DNA from: Candidatus Methanophagales archaeon
GTDB taxonomy: Archaea > Halobacteriota > Syntropharchaeia > Alkanophagales > Methanospirareceae
DNA: 15,311 nucleotides
NCBI GenBank assembly: GCA_021161765.1
Contig: JAGGZZ010000061.1
Coordinates: 1 to 15,311 of the forward strand
Direction: 5' to 3'
The position numbers were made by a program, and so were the translations under genes. The notes under the pieces are model-generated. The model did not search any database. It saw nothing but the letters and a program-made list of their open reading frames with translations, and had not been told where the DNA came from. Of this stretch, positions 1 through 6,899 are shown one piece after another; positions within the stretch are counted from its first letter, which is position 1, and each line of letters starts with the position of its first letter.

Positions 1-88
1 ACACAGATTAACGCAGATTAACACAGATGATAAGAATCAATGCGGTTAGACTAAAATAAATCTGCGTAAATCAGTGTAAATCTGTGTC
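1..88 (+). repeat. Inverted-repeat element, copy A (complete)
   Basis: The left arm (1-28) and right arm (60-87) are 28 nt each and pair at 23 of 28 positions, around a 31-nt loop. The left arm is built from a 10-bp unit, acacagatta / acgcagatta / acacagat. The right arm is identical to that of the copy at 11433-11520 and the loop differs at only 3 of 31 positions. The element ends about 30 nt before the aminotransferase start. Its left boundary may lie outside the window. Confidence 0.85.
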
Positions 89-95
89 TTAAATA
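89..95 (+). promoter_or_regulatory. Candidate TATA box at the repeat's right edge
   Basis: The sequence ttaaata lies at the end of repeat copy A, 25-31 nt before the ATG at 120. In archaea transcription starts about 25 nt after the TATA box, so the mRNA would begin at or next to the ATG, giving a leaderless message. This fits the absence of a ribosome binding site before position 120. The same motif follows the repeat at 9517-9524, but there it sits only 14 nt before the gene, which weakens the call. Confidence 0.3.
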
Positions 96-119
96 GAAAA
101 AAGCTCTACTCTATACACA

Positions 120-1676
120 ATGAAAAGGCGAAAAGAAGGCTATTTTGATTTCGAGCATCATCATCCAAATGCGTACTTAGAGCGCAAAAGAAACGTTGAG
201 CAGGGATTACACGCGAGGACAAAGATACTTGAGGTGCTGGCGATGACAGCGCCAACGGAAGCAGCAGCGGCAGCAGCGAGTAACAGTGAGGAAATGCGTG
301 AGGACAGAACGGAACTCACGATAAAAACGATTTCGGAATCGGCAGCAATGAGTTATTCCTCTTCGTTTCATCATTTACGGCTGTTGGAGGCGGAGAAGAT
401 AGTGAAACGCGAGGGAAAGAGACCGTATAAATGGATGGTGACGGGAAAAGGGCAGAGGAGTCTTGACGAAGTTGATTTGGAATTAGAGGTGACAAAAATG
501 GAAAAAGAATTATTAATGATTCCGGGACCGGTACCTGTGCTACCACGTATTCGTAAGGCGATGTCAAAGCCAATGATATTCCACCGGGGAGACGAATTTG
601 GAGCGATGTACGAAGAGATAGTGGAAACGCTGAAGGACATATATCAGACGAAAAACGACCTCTTTGTGCTGAGCGGGTCGGGAACGTGCGCAATGGAAGC
701 TGCGATAGGCAATCTTGTCGGCAATGAAACAAAATTGGTGTGCATAACCATAGCAAACGGCAAATTTGGTGAGCGGTTTGGAGAAATTGCAGCTAAGTAT
801 AAAGCAGACGCAGTTACACTGGTGAATGTGAATTTCGAATGGGGACATCCAATCGAGTTAGAAGCAGTAAAAGAGGCATTGGAAAACAGTTCCAGTTCCG
901 ACCACAAGAGCAAGATAGTTACAATGGTGCATAATGAGACATCTACGGGCATACTCAACCCGGCGAAAGAAGTGGGGGAACTTGCGAGGAAACACGATGC
1001 CGTTTTCGTACTTGATTGCATTACCTCCATAGGTGGTGATAAAGTCCCTGTGGATGAGCTTGGTGCGGACATCGCCATTGTGGGCTCGCAGAAATGTCTG
1101 GGTGCACCACCCGGGCTGTCGGCACTCTCGGTTAGCAAGCATGCGTGGGAGATGATACGTGAGAATGAAAGAAGACCCTATTACACGGACCTTATCGCGT
1201 ATAAGAAGAGTTTAGAGAAGAAACAGACGCCCTACACGCCTGCTTTGCCTCTATTCTTTGCGCTTCACGAGGCGTTAGCGGTGATACGAGAGGAAGGTAT
1301 GGAGAACAGAATAGAAAGGCACCGGGGGCTGGCAAAGACGGTTCGAGATGCGGTTACTGGCATGGGTCTCCGTTTATTCCCGAAGCTAAATGAGGTAAGT
1401 GATTATTCTAACACCGTCACCGCGATTGAAATTCCTGCTGCCAACGGCAACATCACGGATGAGCAGCTCAGAGGTGGTATGCGAAAAAGAGGTGTGATAG
1501 TGGCAGGTGGTCAGGGAAAACTGAAGGGCGAGATATTCAGGATAGCTACGATGGGGAACATAACGGAGAAGGAAGTGTTAAAAACTATACAGGTATTGAG
1601 GGAAGTGCTGATGGAAAATGAGTTTATAGAAGGGGAAGGGGAAGGATTGGAAGAAGGGGATCACAATTTTGATTGA
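120..1676 (+). CDS. Winged-helix domain fused to class V aminotransferase (serine/alanine-glyoxylate type)
   Basis: This is a 518-residue frame in two parts. Residues 1 to about 120 form an ArsR-like winged helix, with a helix-turn-helix around SAAMSYSSSFHHLRLLE and a wing around KREGKRPYKW. A low-complexity insert with a run of six alanines lies near residues 44-57. From residue 127 (MEKELLMIPGPVPV) it is a full-length fold-type I PLP aminotransferase of 392 residues. The PLP lysine is K325 in GSQKCLG (K199 counted from the inner start), and LDCITSIGG supplies the conserved aspartate. Class V relatives transfer amino groups among alanine, serine, aspartate and glyoxylate or pyruvate; the substrate cannot be read here. 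A strong ribosome site before residue 127 suggests the enzyme may also be made alone. The stop overlaps the downstream toxin gene. Confidence 0.85.
   Translation: MKRRKEGYFDFEHHHPNAYLERKRNVEQGLHARTKILEVLAMTAPTEAAAAAASNSEEMREDRTELTIKTISESAAMSYSSSFHHLRLLEAEKIVKREGKRPYKWMVTGKGQRSLDEVDLELEVTKMEKELLMIPGPVPVLPRIRKAMSKPMIFHRGDEFGAMYEEIVETLKDIYQTKNDLFVLSGSGTCAMEAAIGNLVGNETKLVCITIANGKFGERFGEIAAKYKADAVTLVNVNFEWGHPIELEAVKEALENSSSSDHKSKIVTMVHNETSTGILNPAKEVGELARKHDAVFVLDCITSIGGDKVPVDELGADIAIVGSQKCLGAPPGLSALSVSKHAWEMIRENERRPYYTDLIAYKKSLEKKQTPYTPALPLFFALHEALAVIREEGMENRIERHRGLAKTVRDAVTGMGLRLFPKLNEVSDYSNTVTAIEIPAANGNITDEQLRGGMRKRGVIVAGGQGKLKGEIFRIATMGNITEKEVLKTIQVLREVLMENEFIEGEGEGLEEGDHNFD
486..500 (+). promoter_or_regulatory. 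Internal ribosome binding site and ATG for a stand-alone aminotransferase
   Basis: GAGGTGA (486-492) lies 5 nt before the ATG at 498. This ATG encodes the methionine where class V aminotransferases normally begin (MEKELLMIPGP). The spacing is ideal, whereas the outer start at 120 has no such site. A separate 392-residue enzyme inside the longer frame is therefore likely. Confidence 0.6.
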
Positions 1677-1938
1677 AATTAAGGAATTTCAGTGGGATGA
1701 AAGAAATGAGAGACACATCATGGAGAGGCATAATGTAACCAAATCCGATGCTGAAGAGGTGTTTATGGGAGACCCATATTTTAGGATCGGAAGAGATGGA
1801 ACACGATATGTTTATGGTCAAACGAGTGCGGGAAGATATTTGTTTATCGTATATTTATATCTCGGAAATGGAGTAGCACGGGTAATCACAGCAAGAGATA
1901 TGACAGATGGCGAAAGAAAGTTATATTTAAGGAGGTAA
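1669..1938 (+). CDS. DUF497/BrnT-like toxin
   Basis: This 89-residue protein has the features of the DUF497/BrnT family: an N-terminal FQWDERNERHIMERHNVT block, a central small beta sheet, and the C-terminal signature RVITARDMTDGERKLY. BrnT proteins are RelE-fold ribonucleases paired with a ribbon-helix-helix antitoxin. The start is a TTG that overlaps the aminotransferase stop by 8 nt, with an AGGGGAT ribosome site at the usual distance, so translation is probably coupled to the upstream gene. The antitoxin follows after 13 nt. Activity is inferred from family membership only; some archaeal DUF497 proteins may not be toxic. Confidence 0.75.
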   Translation: MIEIKEFQWDERNERHIMERHNVTKSDAEEVFMGDPYFRIGRDGTRYVYGQTSAGRYLFIVYLYLGNGVARVITARDMTDGERKLYLRR

Positions 1939-1951
1939 GTAAATAATTATT

Positions 1952-2224
1952 ATGGCAAAAATTCCAAGATTTAGAACAGAAGAGGAGATACAGGAATTTT
2001 GGGATACACATGATTCAGCGGAATATTTTGAGGATATGGAAAACGACGAGGTCCAGGTTACTTTTAAACGTGAGAAAGGTGTTTTGGTTATTCCATTGGG
2101 AGAGGACCGTTTGAGGTCGGTGAGGGAGATAGCGCTTGAAGAGGGTGTTAGCTCGAACCTTCTCCTAAAAAATTGGATTGATGAAGGCATCAAGAGAAAA
2201 TTGAAAGTTACAAGAAGGGTTTGA
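1952..2224 (+). CDS. CopG/BrnA-type antitoxin
   Basis: This 90-residue acidic protein begins IPRFRTEEEIQEFWDTHDSAEYFEDM. That is the hallmark opening of the CopG-type antitoxins that accompany DUF497 toxins. The C-terminal half (about residues 40-85: VLVIPLGEDRLRSVREIALEEGVSSNLLLKNWIDEGIKRKL) fits a ribbon-helix-helix DNA-binding domain. In this family the N-terminal part typically neutralises the toxin and the ribbon-helix-helix dimer represses the promoter. Here the pair is embedded in a longer transcription unit rather than having an obvious promoter of its own. GGAGGT at 1931-1936 is 15 nt from the ATG, which is longer than ideal. Confidence 0.75.
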   Translation: MAKIPRFRTEEEIQEFWDTHDSAEYFEDMENDEVQVTFKREKGVLVIPLGEDRLRSVREIALEEGVSSNLLLKNWIDEGIKRKLKVTRRV

Positions 2225-2272
2225 GGAGAGGGGATATGGAGCGCTTGATGCTTTTCACTACATTTAGAGAAA

Positions 2273-2824
2273 ATGGAAACCAATATCGGTAAAATCAAGA
2301 AAAAGTCCGAAGAAAAAGCTGAGGAGAACTGGGCATTCCGAGCTTATCTGAAAGAATGCGATATGTCACCAGAGGAGATAGATGCAATTGTACACCAGCT
2401 GTATAAAGAAATATCCTCCAAAATAGACTGCAAAGCTTGTGCAAATTGCTGTAAGGAAATTACGCCCGTTTTAGATGCAGAGGATATTGAAAAACTATCT
2501 GAGGGGTCAGGGAGATCTAATGTAGAATTTAAAGAAGAATATCTAACTGAAGATGAAGAGTCTAACGGTTTTAAATTTAAGACGAAACCGTGTCCTTTCC
2601 TAAAAGATAACTTGTGCTCACTATATGCATATCGCCCTAAAGATTGCAGGTCTTATCCTCATTTACATAAGGATGGGTTTGTTTTTAGACTGATGGATGT
2701 TATAGCAAATTGCTCTGTATGTCCAATAGTATTCAACGTGTACGAGGCGCTGAAAGAAGAACTCTGGCACAAAGAATCCTTATACTTTGATGATCTTGAT
2801 GACTGGCTCAGTGAGGAGGGCTAA
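2273..2824 (+). CDS. YkgJ-family cysteine-cluster protein (putative metal or Fe-S binding)
   Basis: This 183-residue protein carries the family pattern CKACANCC, then CPFL..N.CS.Y..RP..CRSYPH, then a late pair NCSVCP. These conserved cysteines are thought to bind zinc or an iron-sulfur cluster (UPF0153/YkgJ family); the biochemical role is unknown. No membrane segment or signal peptide is apparent, so it is probably cytoplasmic. No convincing ribosome site precedes the ATG, and a 48-nt gap separates it from the antitoxin. The next gene follows after 3 nt, so this gene, the 293-residue protein and the HAD phosphatase look co-translated. Confidence 0.7.
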   Translation: METNIGKIKKKSEEKAEENWAFRAYLKECDMSPEEIDAIVHQLYKEISSKIDCKACANCCKEITPVLDAEDIEKLSEGSGRSNVEFKEEYLTEDEESNGFKFKTKPCPFLKDNLCSLYAYRPKDCRSYPHLHKDGFVFRLMDVIANCSVCPIVFNVYEALKEELWHKESLYFDDLDDWLSEEG

Positions 2825-2827
2825 AAA

Positions 2828-3709
2828 ATGAAACTATCGGAAGAAGACATCGAACTGTTTTATAAGCTGCATCCGGCACTGCTGTTTTACACGAACCAGC
2901 GAAAAGGCGTACTCAGGGAGGTAACCACAATGGAGGAGTTCATAGAGTTGCCAATAGAAGAAAAAAATAAAGTCAGAGAAGTCCTATACCAGCACCCCAA
3001 ACTGATTGATTCCTTTGTGAGGAGGAATCCTTTCAATTTCTCGCAGGACGAGTTAGAAATAGTTAAAAGTTGGAAGAACTTCCTTAAAGGCGAGTTCTAT
3101 TTGTTCCGCTATCTAAAGAAGTATGCGATTTTTCTCGACGATAGTTCACCGCCAAAGGCGTATGGTGTGCTCGCACTGAAAAGTTATTTTCAGGAACTGG
3201 TGGGACCCTGGCTACCTGTTTTTCTCAAAGCGGTTCTTTTACCTTTTAAAGGGCAGATTATATATGATAGTATTCTGATACCATACCCCGTTAGTTTTGG
3301 TCCGGGTATTCGACGTGATTTAAAGGAGGCATATCAAGAAGCAAAAGCGAGATTCGGTATTATAATGTCTCTTCCGTGGGTGGAAAAGGAGGAAAGTGAC
3401 GTTGAGCGATTAAAATCGTATTTGAGCAGTGAAGCGATGCGGGATAAATATTGGGAAGAGATAGAGGAACTGATAGAGAAGGATTCAAATCTTTTGGCGG
3501 TTTATCATCAAGAGCTGGGTAAAGTTCATGCACGCACGTTCAGGCGACGTCTATCGGGGATAGGGCTGAAGGGTGCCTGGTTTGCCATACTGGAAGGAGA
3601 GATAGTCGCGGGTGGCAGTACGAGAGCAGAAGTTGAGCAAATTCTGGACAAGATTATACCAGAAGAGAAGCGGAATTTTGTTTATGTCTTCCGTTTGAAG
3701 GGGAGGTAA
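2828..3709 (+). CDS. Conserved hypothetical protein with a DUF5678-like C-terminus
   Basis: This 293-residue protein is of unknown function. The central block LLPFKGQIIYDSILIPYPVSFGPGIRRDLKEAYQEAK resembles a motif I have seen in poorly described archaeal and bacterial proteins, but I cannot name the family with confidence. The last 45 or so residues (GAWFAILEGEIVAGGSTRAEVEQIL...FVYVFRLK) resemble the small DUF5678 fold. The stretch AVLALKSYFQELVGPWLPVFLKAVLL is hydrophobic but not clearly a membrane segment. A GGAGG motif (about 2815-2819) precedes the ATG. Spacing of 3 nt to the gene before and 4 nt to the gene after implies an operon. Confidence 0.6.
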   Translation: MKLSEEDIELFYKLHPALLFYTNQRKGVLREVTTMEEFIELPIEEKNKVREVLYQHPKLIDSFVRRNPFNFSQDELEIVKSWKNFLKGEFYLFRYLKKYAIFLDDSSPPKAYGVLALKSYFQELVGPWLPVFLKAVLLPFKGQIIYDSILIPYPVSFGPGIRRDLKEAYQEAKARFGIIMSLPWVEKEESDVERLKSYLSSEAMRDKYWEEIEELIEKDSNLLAVYHQELGKVHARTFRRRLSGIGLKGAWFAILEGEIVAGGSTRAEVEQILDKIIPEEKRNFVYVFRLKGR

Positions 3710-3713
3710 AAAG

Positions 3714-4433
3714 ATGCGGCGACAGGTCAGGAAGAGCGGAAACGGCATAAAAGTTTTCTCGTTTGACGTTGACGGCACATTAGTAAGCATGCGATTTGCT
3801 GATTGCGTTTGGTTACAGGGCATCCCGGAAGCTTACGCAGCGAAGGAGGGTGTGAGCTTTGAGCAGGCGTTTGATTTTGTAAAGAGCGAGTATGACAAAA
3901 TAGGGGATAACAGGGTAGAATGGTATAAGATGGATTACTGGCTGCAGAAGTTCGGTCTGAGCACGACAACACGTGAGAAGCTGTTCGGGAAATACAAAGG
4001 CGAGGTGGAGATATACGAAGAAGTAGAAAGCGTCTTGAAGGTGCTGAAAGCCGAAGGGTTTGAACTGGTGATAAGCTCAAACGCAGCAACAGAATTTATT
4101 GAGTTTCAAATTCGACCGATAAGAAAATACTTTTCGCTCGTGTTCTCAGCAACGTCGGATTTCGGTGCGGTGAAGAAATCCAATGGGTTTTACGCACGAG
4201 TATGTGAGATTGCAGACGTAAAGCCGCACGAAGTTGTCCATATCGGCGACCACTGGGTATTTGATTTTGTCAATCCACGTGAGATAGGTATGACTGCGTA
4301 TTTCCTGGATAGAGGGAGAAGCAGAAGCAGGAACATAAAGGAAGAGGATGATGAGTTCGTTATAAGCAATTTAAGTGGGATTCTGGATAAAGAGGTAAGA
4401 GGTGGCAATTATAGTCATTCCCGCGATAAATAG
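3714..4433 (+). CDS. HAD-superfamily phosphatase
   Basis: This 239-residue protein shows all four HAD motifs: nucleophile FSFDVDGT (D18, acid/base D20), motif II VISSN (S121/S122), motif III lysine at GAVKK (K154/K155), and motif IV GDHWVFD (D179, D184) binding Mg2+. A cap of about 80 residues, mostly helical, sits between motifs I and II (C1 cap). The enzyme should hydrolyse a small phosphorylated metabolite, but the substrate cannot be predicted. GGGGAGGT a few nt upstream supports the ATG. It is the last gene of the + strand unit and its end faces the minus-strand gene that finishes at 4721. Confidence 0.8.
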   Translation: MRRQVRKSGNGIKVFSFDVDGTLVSMRFADCVWLQGIPEAYAAKEGVSFEQAFDFVKSEYDKIGDNRVEWYKMDYWLQKFGLSTTTREKLFGKYKGEVEIYEEVESVLKVLKAEGFELVISSNAATEFIEFQIRPIRKYFSLVFSATSDFGAVKKSNGFYARVCEIADVKPHEVVHIGDHWVFDFVNPREIGMTAYFLDRGRSRSRNIKEEDDEFVISNLSGILDKEVRGGNYSHSRDK

Positions 4434-4438
4434 CAAAA

Positions 4439-4493
4439 CCACAAGATTACACAAGTATTCAAGACGCAGATTTACACGGATTCACGCAGAAAA
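4439..4493 (+). repeat. Decayed copy of the 10-bp-periodic repeat
   Basis: The stretch contains accacaagattacacaag followed by acgcagatttacacgga, recognisably related to the acacagattaac / atttacgcagat arms of the intact elements. It has no clean arms or loop. It lies just after the HAD gene, the same kind of position the intact copies occupy. Confidence 0.5.
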
Positions 4494-4571
4494 CTATTCC
4501 CTCAAATTATCAAATGCCTTACGTTTAACTTCCGGCTTAGTGCCAAAATTACGTTTAAAATCCTGACTATT

Positions 4572-4612
4572 AAGCCCTTTCAGGGCTTGCGGGAATGTGG
4601 GCAGAGCCCACA
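4572..4612. terminator. Two tandem perfect hairpins between convergent genes
   Basis: Hairpin 1 is aagccct-ttc-agggctt (4572-4588) and hairpin 2 is tgtgggc-aga-gcccaca (4596-4612). Each has a 7-bp GC-rich perfect stem and a 3-nt loop. They sit midway in the 287-bp gap between the + strand HAD gene and the minus-strand pterin gene, where transcripts from both sides must stop. Hairpin termination is not the norm in archaea, so they may instead be a mobile or repeat sequence. The rest of the gap (4613-4720) shows no gene. Confidence 0.4.
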
Positions 4613-4720
4613 AGCGTTCATCTGCGTCCGATCATCAAAAATTATTCTTCCTTGATGTTTTCTGGTGCCTTTGCGTTCTTCGTGTGCTCTGCGGTGAAAT
4701 TTAAGGATTTAGCAATTTCA

Positions 4721-6277
4721 CTAAAAAAACAGCCCCTCATCCTGCTCATAACCTCGATTCAATCGCAGTGCGAGCTCGGCATTTGTCAATTCGATACTCA
4801 AATACGATGCATGCTCAAGCATTGAAACCATATCCAAACGTAAGATCGTATCCATTACCTCCTTTGCCGTTTCCCCTACTATTCGCTTCCCGGTAGGCAC
4901 ATGTTCCGCATATATTTTTCTATCTCTGTCTCCTCCTTCCTCAACTTCACAAATACCGATTCTAAAGCATCCTTTTGGGTCAAGTCGCCACTTCGTATCC
5001 CCTTTTGCAACCACCAGTTCTGAATCTGTATCTTTACCCTTATCTCTATTTTGAAGTTGGACGACGGGTTTTCTTCGCTTCTCTTTCAATATCAATAGCG
5101 TGAGGCCAAGGTCCTTAGGACTGCTTTTACGTGCTTTTGCGAGTGCCATCATCTCTGACGCTATCCTCAACTCTTTTACACTTCCCACCGCTTTATCACT
5201 GTATTCAGGCGTAAAAAGAATGTCCGCACTCAATTCAGACGCTATCCCCGCTAAGGTTGCGTTCACGCCTACCGAATCAGCATCCATCAGCTCCGTGACG
5301 TTTCCAACGCCAAAGAAAAGAGGTGTGCCTGTGTTCTTATCGTGCTGTCTGAACAGATAATAGTTGTATAATGATTCTGCAATTCCGTATCCGACAGCAT
5401 TCAATACGGGGTCTACGATTATGCGCTTTATGCCGTGTCCCTCCGCCATTTTCACGTTTGCAACTAAACTCGCGTTTTTGTCTGATGCGTCAAAATCGGG
5501 AATTACAACTGCTGCTATGTTATTTCTCCCTATCTCGTCTCCCACTTCCGTAATGTTTCCTTTGTTCACGCTGAGCACCATATCCGCACCGGCTTCTATG
5601 CCTGCACGTATCAGTTCTGCATCCAGGGTATCAACAGAAATAGGGACGTCGGGTGCAAAAGCCCGAGCCGCTTTCACCGCTTTTTTTACTTCTCCCTGCC
5701 TTGCTCCGATGTGAACGCCAATATCAACAATGTCCGCACCGTTCTCAACGAAGTATCTCATTTTTCGCTGTATCTCCTGCTCGTTCAACTGCGTGGCATC
5801 CACGATTTCCGCACACACCTTCATCCTTGCGCCCCCACCTATCTTCACGCCTTTTATGCTGAATTTTCCCTTTATGCCACGTTCTAATTCAGATAGCCGT
5901 TCCCGCGCGTTTTCTCTTCGCTTCTCCGTCAGAAACACGTCAGCGGGAACACGCGAAGAGAATTCCAGCTCTTCTACGAATTGTAATGCCTCACCGATGT
6001 CGTATGCATGCCGGGGTCCTAACCTGATTGTTGTGCCTATCTCCTTCTCCAGGTAGCTGAAATCCGCTTTGCAAAGCCCAGAAACTAAGATGAGGTCATA
6101 CTCCTTTTTAAAACTAAAATGCTTTTCAAGCGCTTTTCTTAACGATTCAGGTGTGGAAAAAGCGGCAATATCCAGTCCCTGTGTAAGAACATCGCAGTTT
6201 GACGGTGAATTCAAGGCTCTTACTGCATCCTTTACCATCGCCTCTGCTTTTCTTCCGGTTGCTAATAATACTCTCAT
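4721..6277 (-). CDS. Dihydropteroate-synthase-like protein of archaeal (methanopterin) type
   Basis: This 518-residue protein has an N-terminal domain of about 150 residues, then a TIM barrel of the pterin-binding/DHPS type (about residues 150-400). The barrel motifs include DIVDIGVHIGA, PISVDTLDAELIRAGIEAGADMVLSVN, VVIPDFDA, IIVDPVLNAVG and the late NVTELMDADSVGVNATLAG. A C-terminal DUF4346-type domain follows (about 400-518). This architecture matches the archaeal dihydropteroate synthase-related family (TIGR00284), proposed to act in tetrahydromethanopterin assembly. I chose the ATG at 6277 over a GTG 12 nt upstream because it forms an ATGA overlap with the stop of the upstream regulator gene, a typical sign of coupling. 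Confidence 0.8.
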   Translation of the reverse strand: MRVLLATGRKAEAMVKDAVRALNSPSNCDVLTQGLDIAAFSTPESLRKALEKHFSFKKEYDLILVSGLCKADFSYLEKEIGTTIRLGPRHAYDIGEALQFVEELEFSSRVPADVFLTEKRRENARERLSELERGIKGKFSIKGVKIGGGARMKVCAEIVDATQLNEQEIQRKMRYFVENGADIVDIGVHIGARQGEVKKAVKAARAFAPDVPISVDTLDAELIRAGIEAGADMVLSVNKGNITEVGDEIGRNNIAAVVIPDFDASDKNASLVANVKMAEGHGIKRIIVDPVLNAVGYGIAESLYNYYLFRQHDKNTGTPLFFGVGNVTELMDADSVGVNATLAGIASELSADILFTPEYSDKAVGSVKELRIASEMMALAKARKSSPKDLGLTLLILKEKRRKPVVQLQNRDKGKDTDSELVVAKGDTKWRLDPKGCFRIGICEVEEGGDRDRKIYAEHVPTGKRIVGETAKEVMDTILRLDMVSMLEHASYLSIELTNAELALRLNRGYEQDEGLFF

Positions 6278-6753
6278 TCTTTTAAACACGCCAAAAGTGG
6301 GTCTTCTGGTTTATCCTTCATCGTTTGATACACGATAAACGTCTCAGTCCGCTCAACAGCGCCATAAGAATGCATCGTTCTTAAGAATTCTGTCATCTCA
6401 TCCTTATTGTGGAAAAGAAGCTCCAGAAAGAAGTCAAACCTGCCAAAGAGGAGTTGAATTTTCCTCACGTTTTTACTGGTTCTCAAGAACTCGCTGAGTT
6501 CATTCCTTAATTTCTCTTCCGGCTTCGCAATGAGCAGGACATAAGCGTTGAATGCGAACCCGAGCTTATCTGTGTCCAAACAGACCGAAAAGCCTTTCGC
6601 AACGCCATTCTCCAATAGCTTCTTTAATCGCACAAAAGCCACCTGCCTGCTTATCCCGCACCTTCTACTCAGCTCCGAATAAGATAGCCGCCCGTTCTCA
6701 AGCAGCGCATTCAGGATACATTTGTCCTTTTTCTTCAGCTCTGTTTCCCTCAT
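6274..6753 (-). CDS. Lrp/AsnC-family transcriptional regulator
   Basis: This 159-residue protein has an N-terminal helix-turn-helix (about residues 8-60: DKCILNALLENGRLSYSELSRRCGISRQVAFVRLKKLLENGV). A C-terminal RAM/AsnC ligand-binding domain follows (about 70-150), with the usual alternating strands and helices (AYVLLIAKP...IQLLFGRFDFFLELLF...ERTETFIVYQ). Lrp/AsnC proteins form dimers and octamers and sense amino acids or related metabolites. It is co-transcribed with the pterin gene and diverges from PEP carboxykinase, so it could control both sides of the spacer. No ribosome site is seen, and the candidate TATA box lies about 25 nt upstream, which fits a leaderless transcript. Confidence 0.85.
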   Translation of the reverse strand: MRETELKKKDKCILNALLENGRLSYSELSRRCGISRQVAFVRLKKLLENGVAKGFSVCLDTDKLGFAFNAYVLLIAKPEEKLRNELSEFLRTSKNVRKIQLLFGRFDFFLELLFHNKDEMTEFLRTMHSYGAVERTETFIVYQTMKDKPEDPLLACLKE

Positions 6754-6770
6754 TCGTAAAAATTAAATAT

Positions 6771-6785
6771 CGAAATGTTTATAAA
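6771..6785. promoter_or_regulatory. BRE plus palindromic TATA box, possibly bidirectional
   Basis: TTTATAAA at 6778-6785 is its own reverse complement. On the + strand cgaaat (6771-6776) precedes it as a BRE-like element, and a start about 25 nt downstream falls near 6808-6813. On the minus strand the same distance reaches about 6753, exactly the Lrp/AsnC ATG. The sequence could therefore serve both PEP carboxykinase and the regulator. The remaining spacer is AT-rich up to 6820. Confidence 0.55.
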
Positions 6786-6812
6786 GTGGTTATATTTATT
6801 TCTTTTTAGTTT

Positions 6813-6899
6813 ATGATTATGGTTATGGACAAGGTTAAGGTTGAGGACATAAAAGGGAAAGAGGAAAGCGAAGCAGGAGGGACAGAAGATGGAAGATAA
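6813..6899 (+). CDS. Possible 28-codon leader ORF overlapping the PEPCK start
   Basis: The ATG at 6813 opens a 28-codon frame (MIMVMDKVKVEDIKGK...), highly charged after the first residues, ending at TAA 6897-6899. This is 10 nt inside the PEP carboxykinase gene in a different frame. The start lies where transcription from the TATA box would begin, so it could be translated leaderless. It may be chance; only position supports it. Confidence 0.25.
   Translation: MIMVMDKVKVEDIKGKEESEAGGTEDGR

Noticed and set aside
4595..4825. 76-codon + strand ORF in the convergent gap
   Set aside because: It covers repeat-like sequence and the 3' end of the minus-strand pterin gene, with no ribosome site or family pattern.
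6278..6289. GTG at 6289 as the start of the DHPS-like gene
   Set aside because: The ATG at 6277 gives an ATGA coupling with the upstream stop and a better N-terminus (MRVLLATGR).
6813..6888. N-terminal extension of PEPCK from the upstream ATGs
   Set aside because: Those ATGs (6813, 6819, 6825) are in another frame, and AGGAGG at 6875-6880 points to the ATG at 6889.
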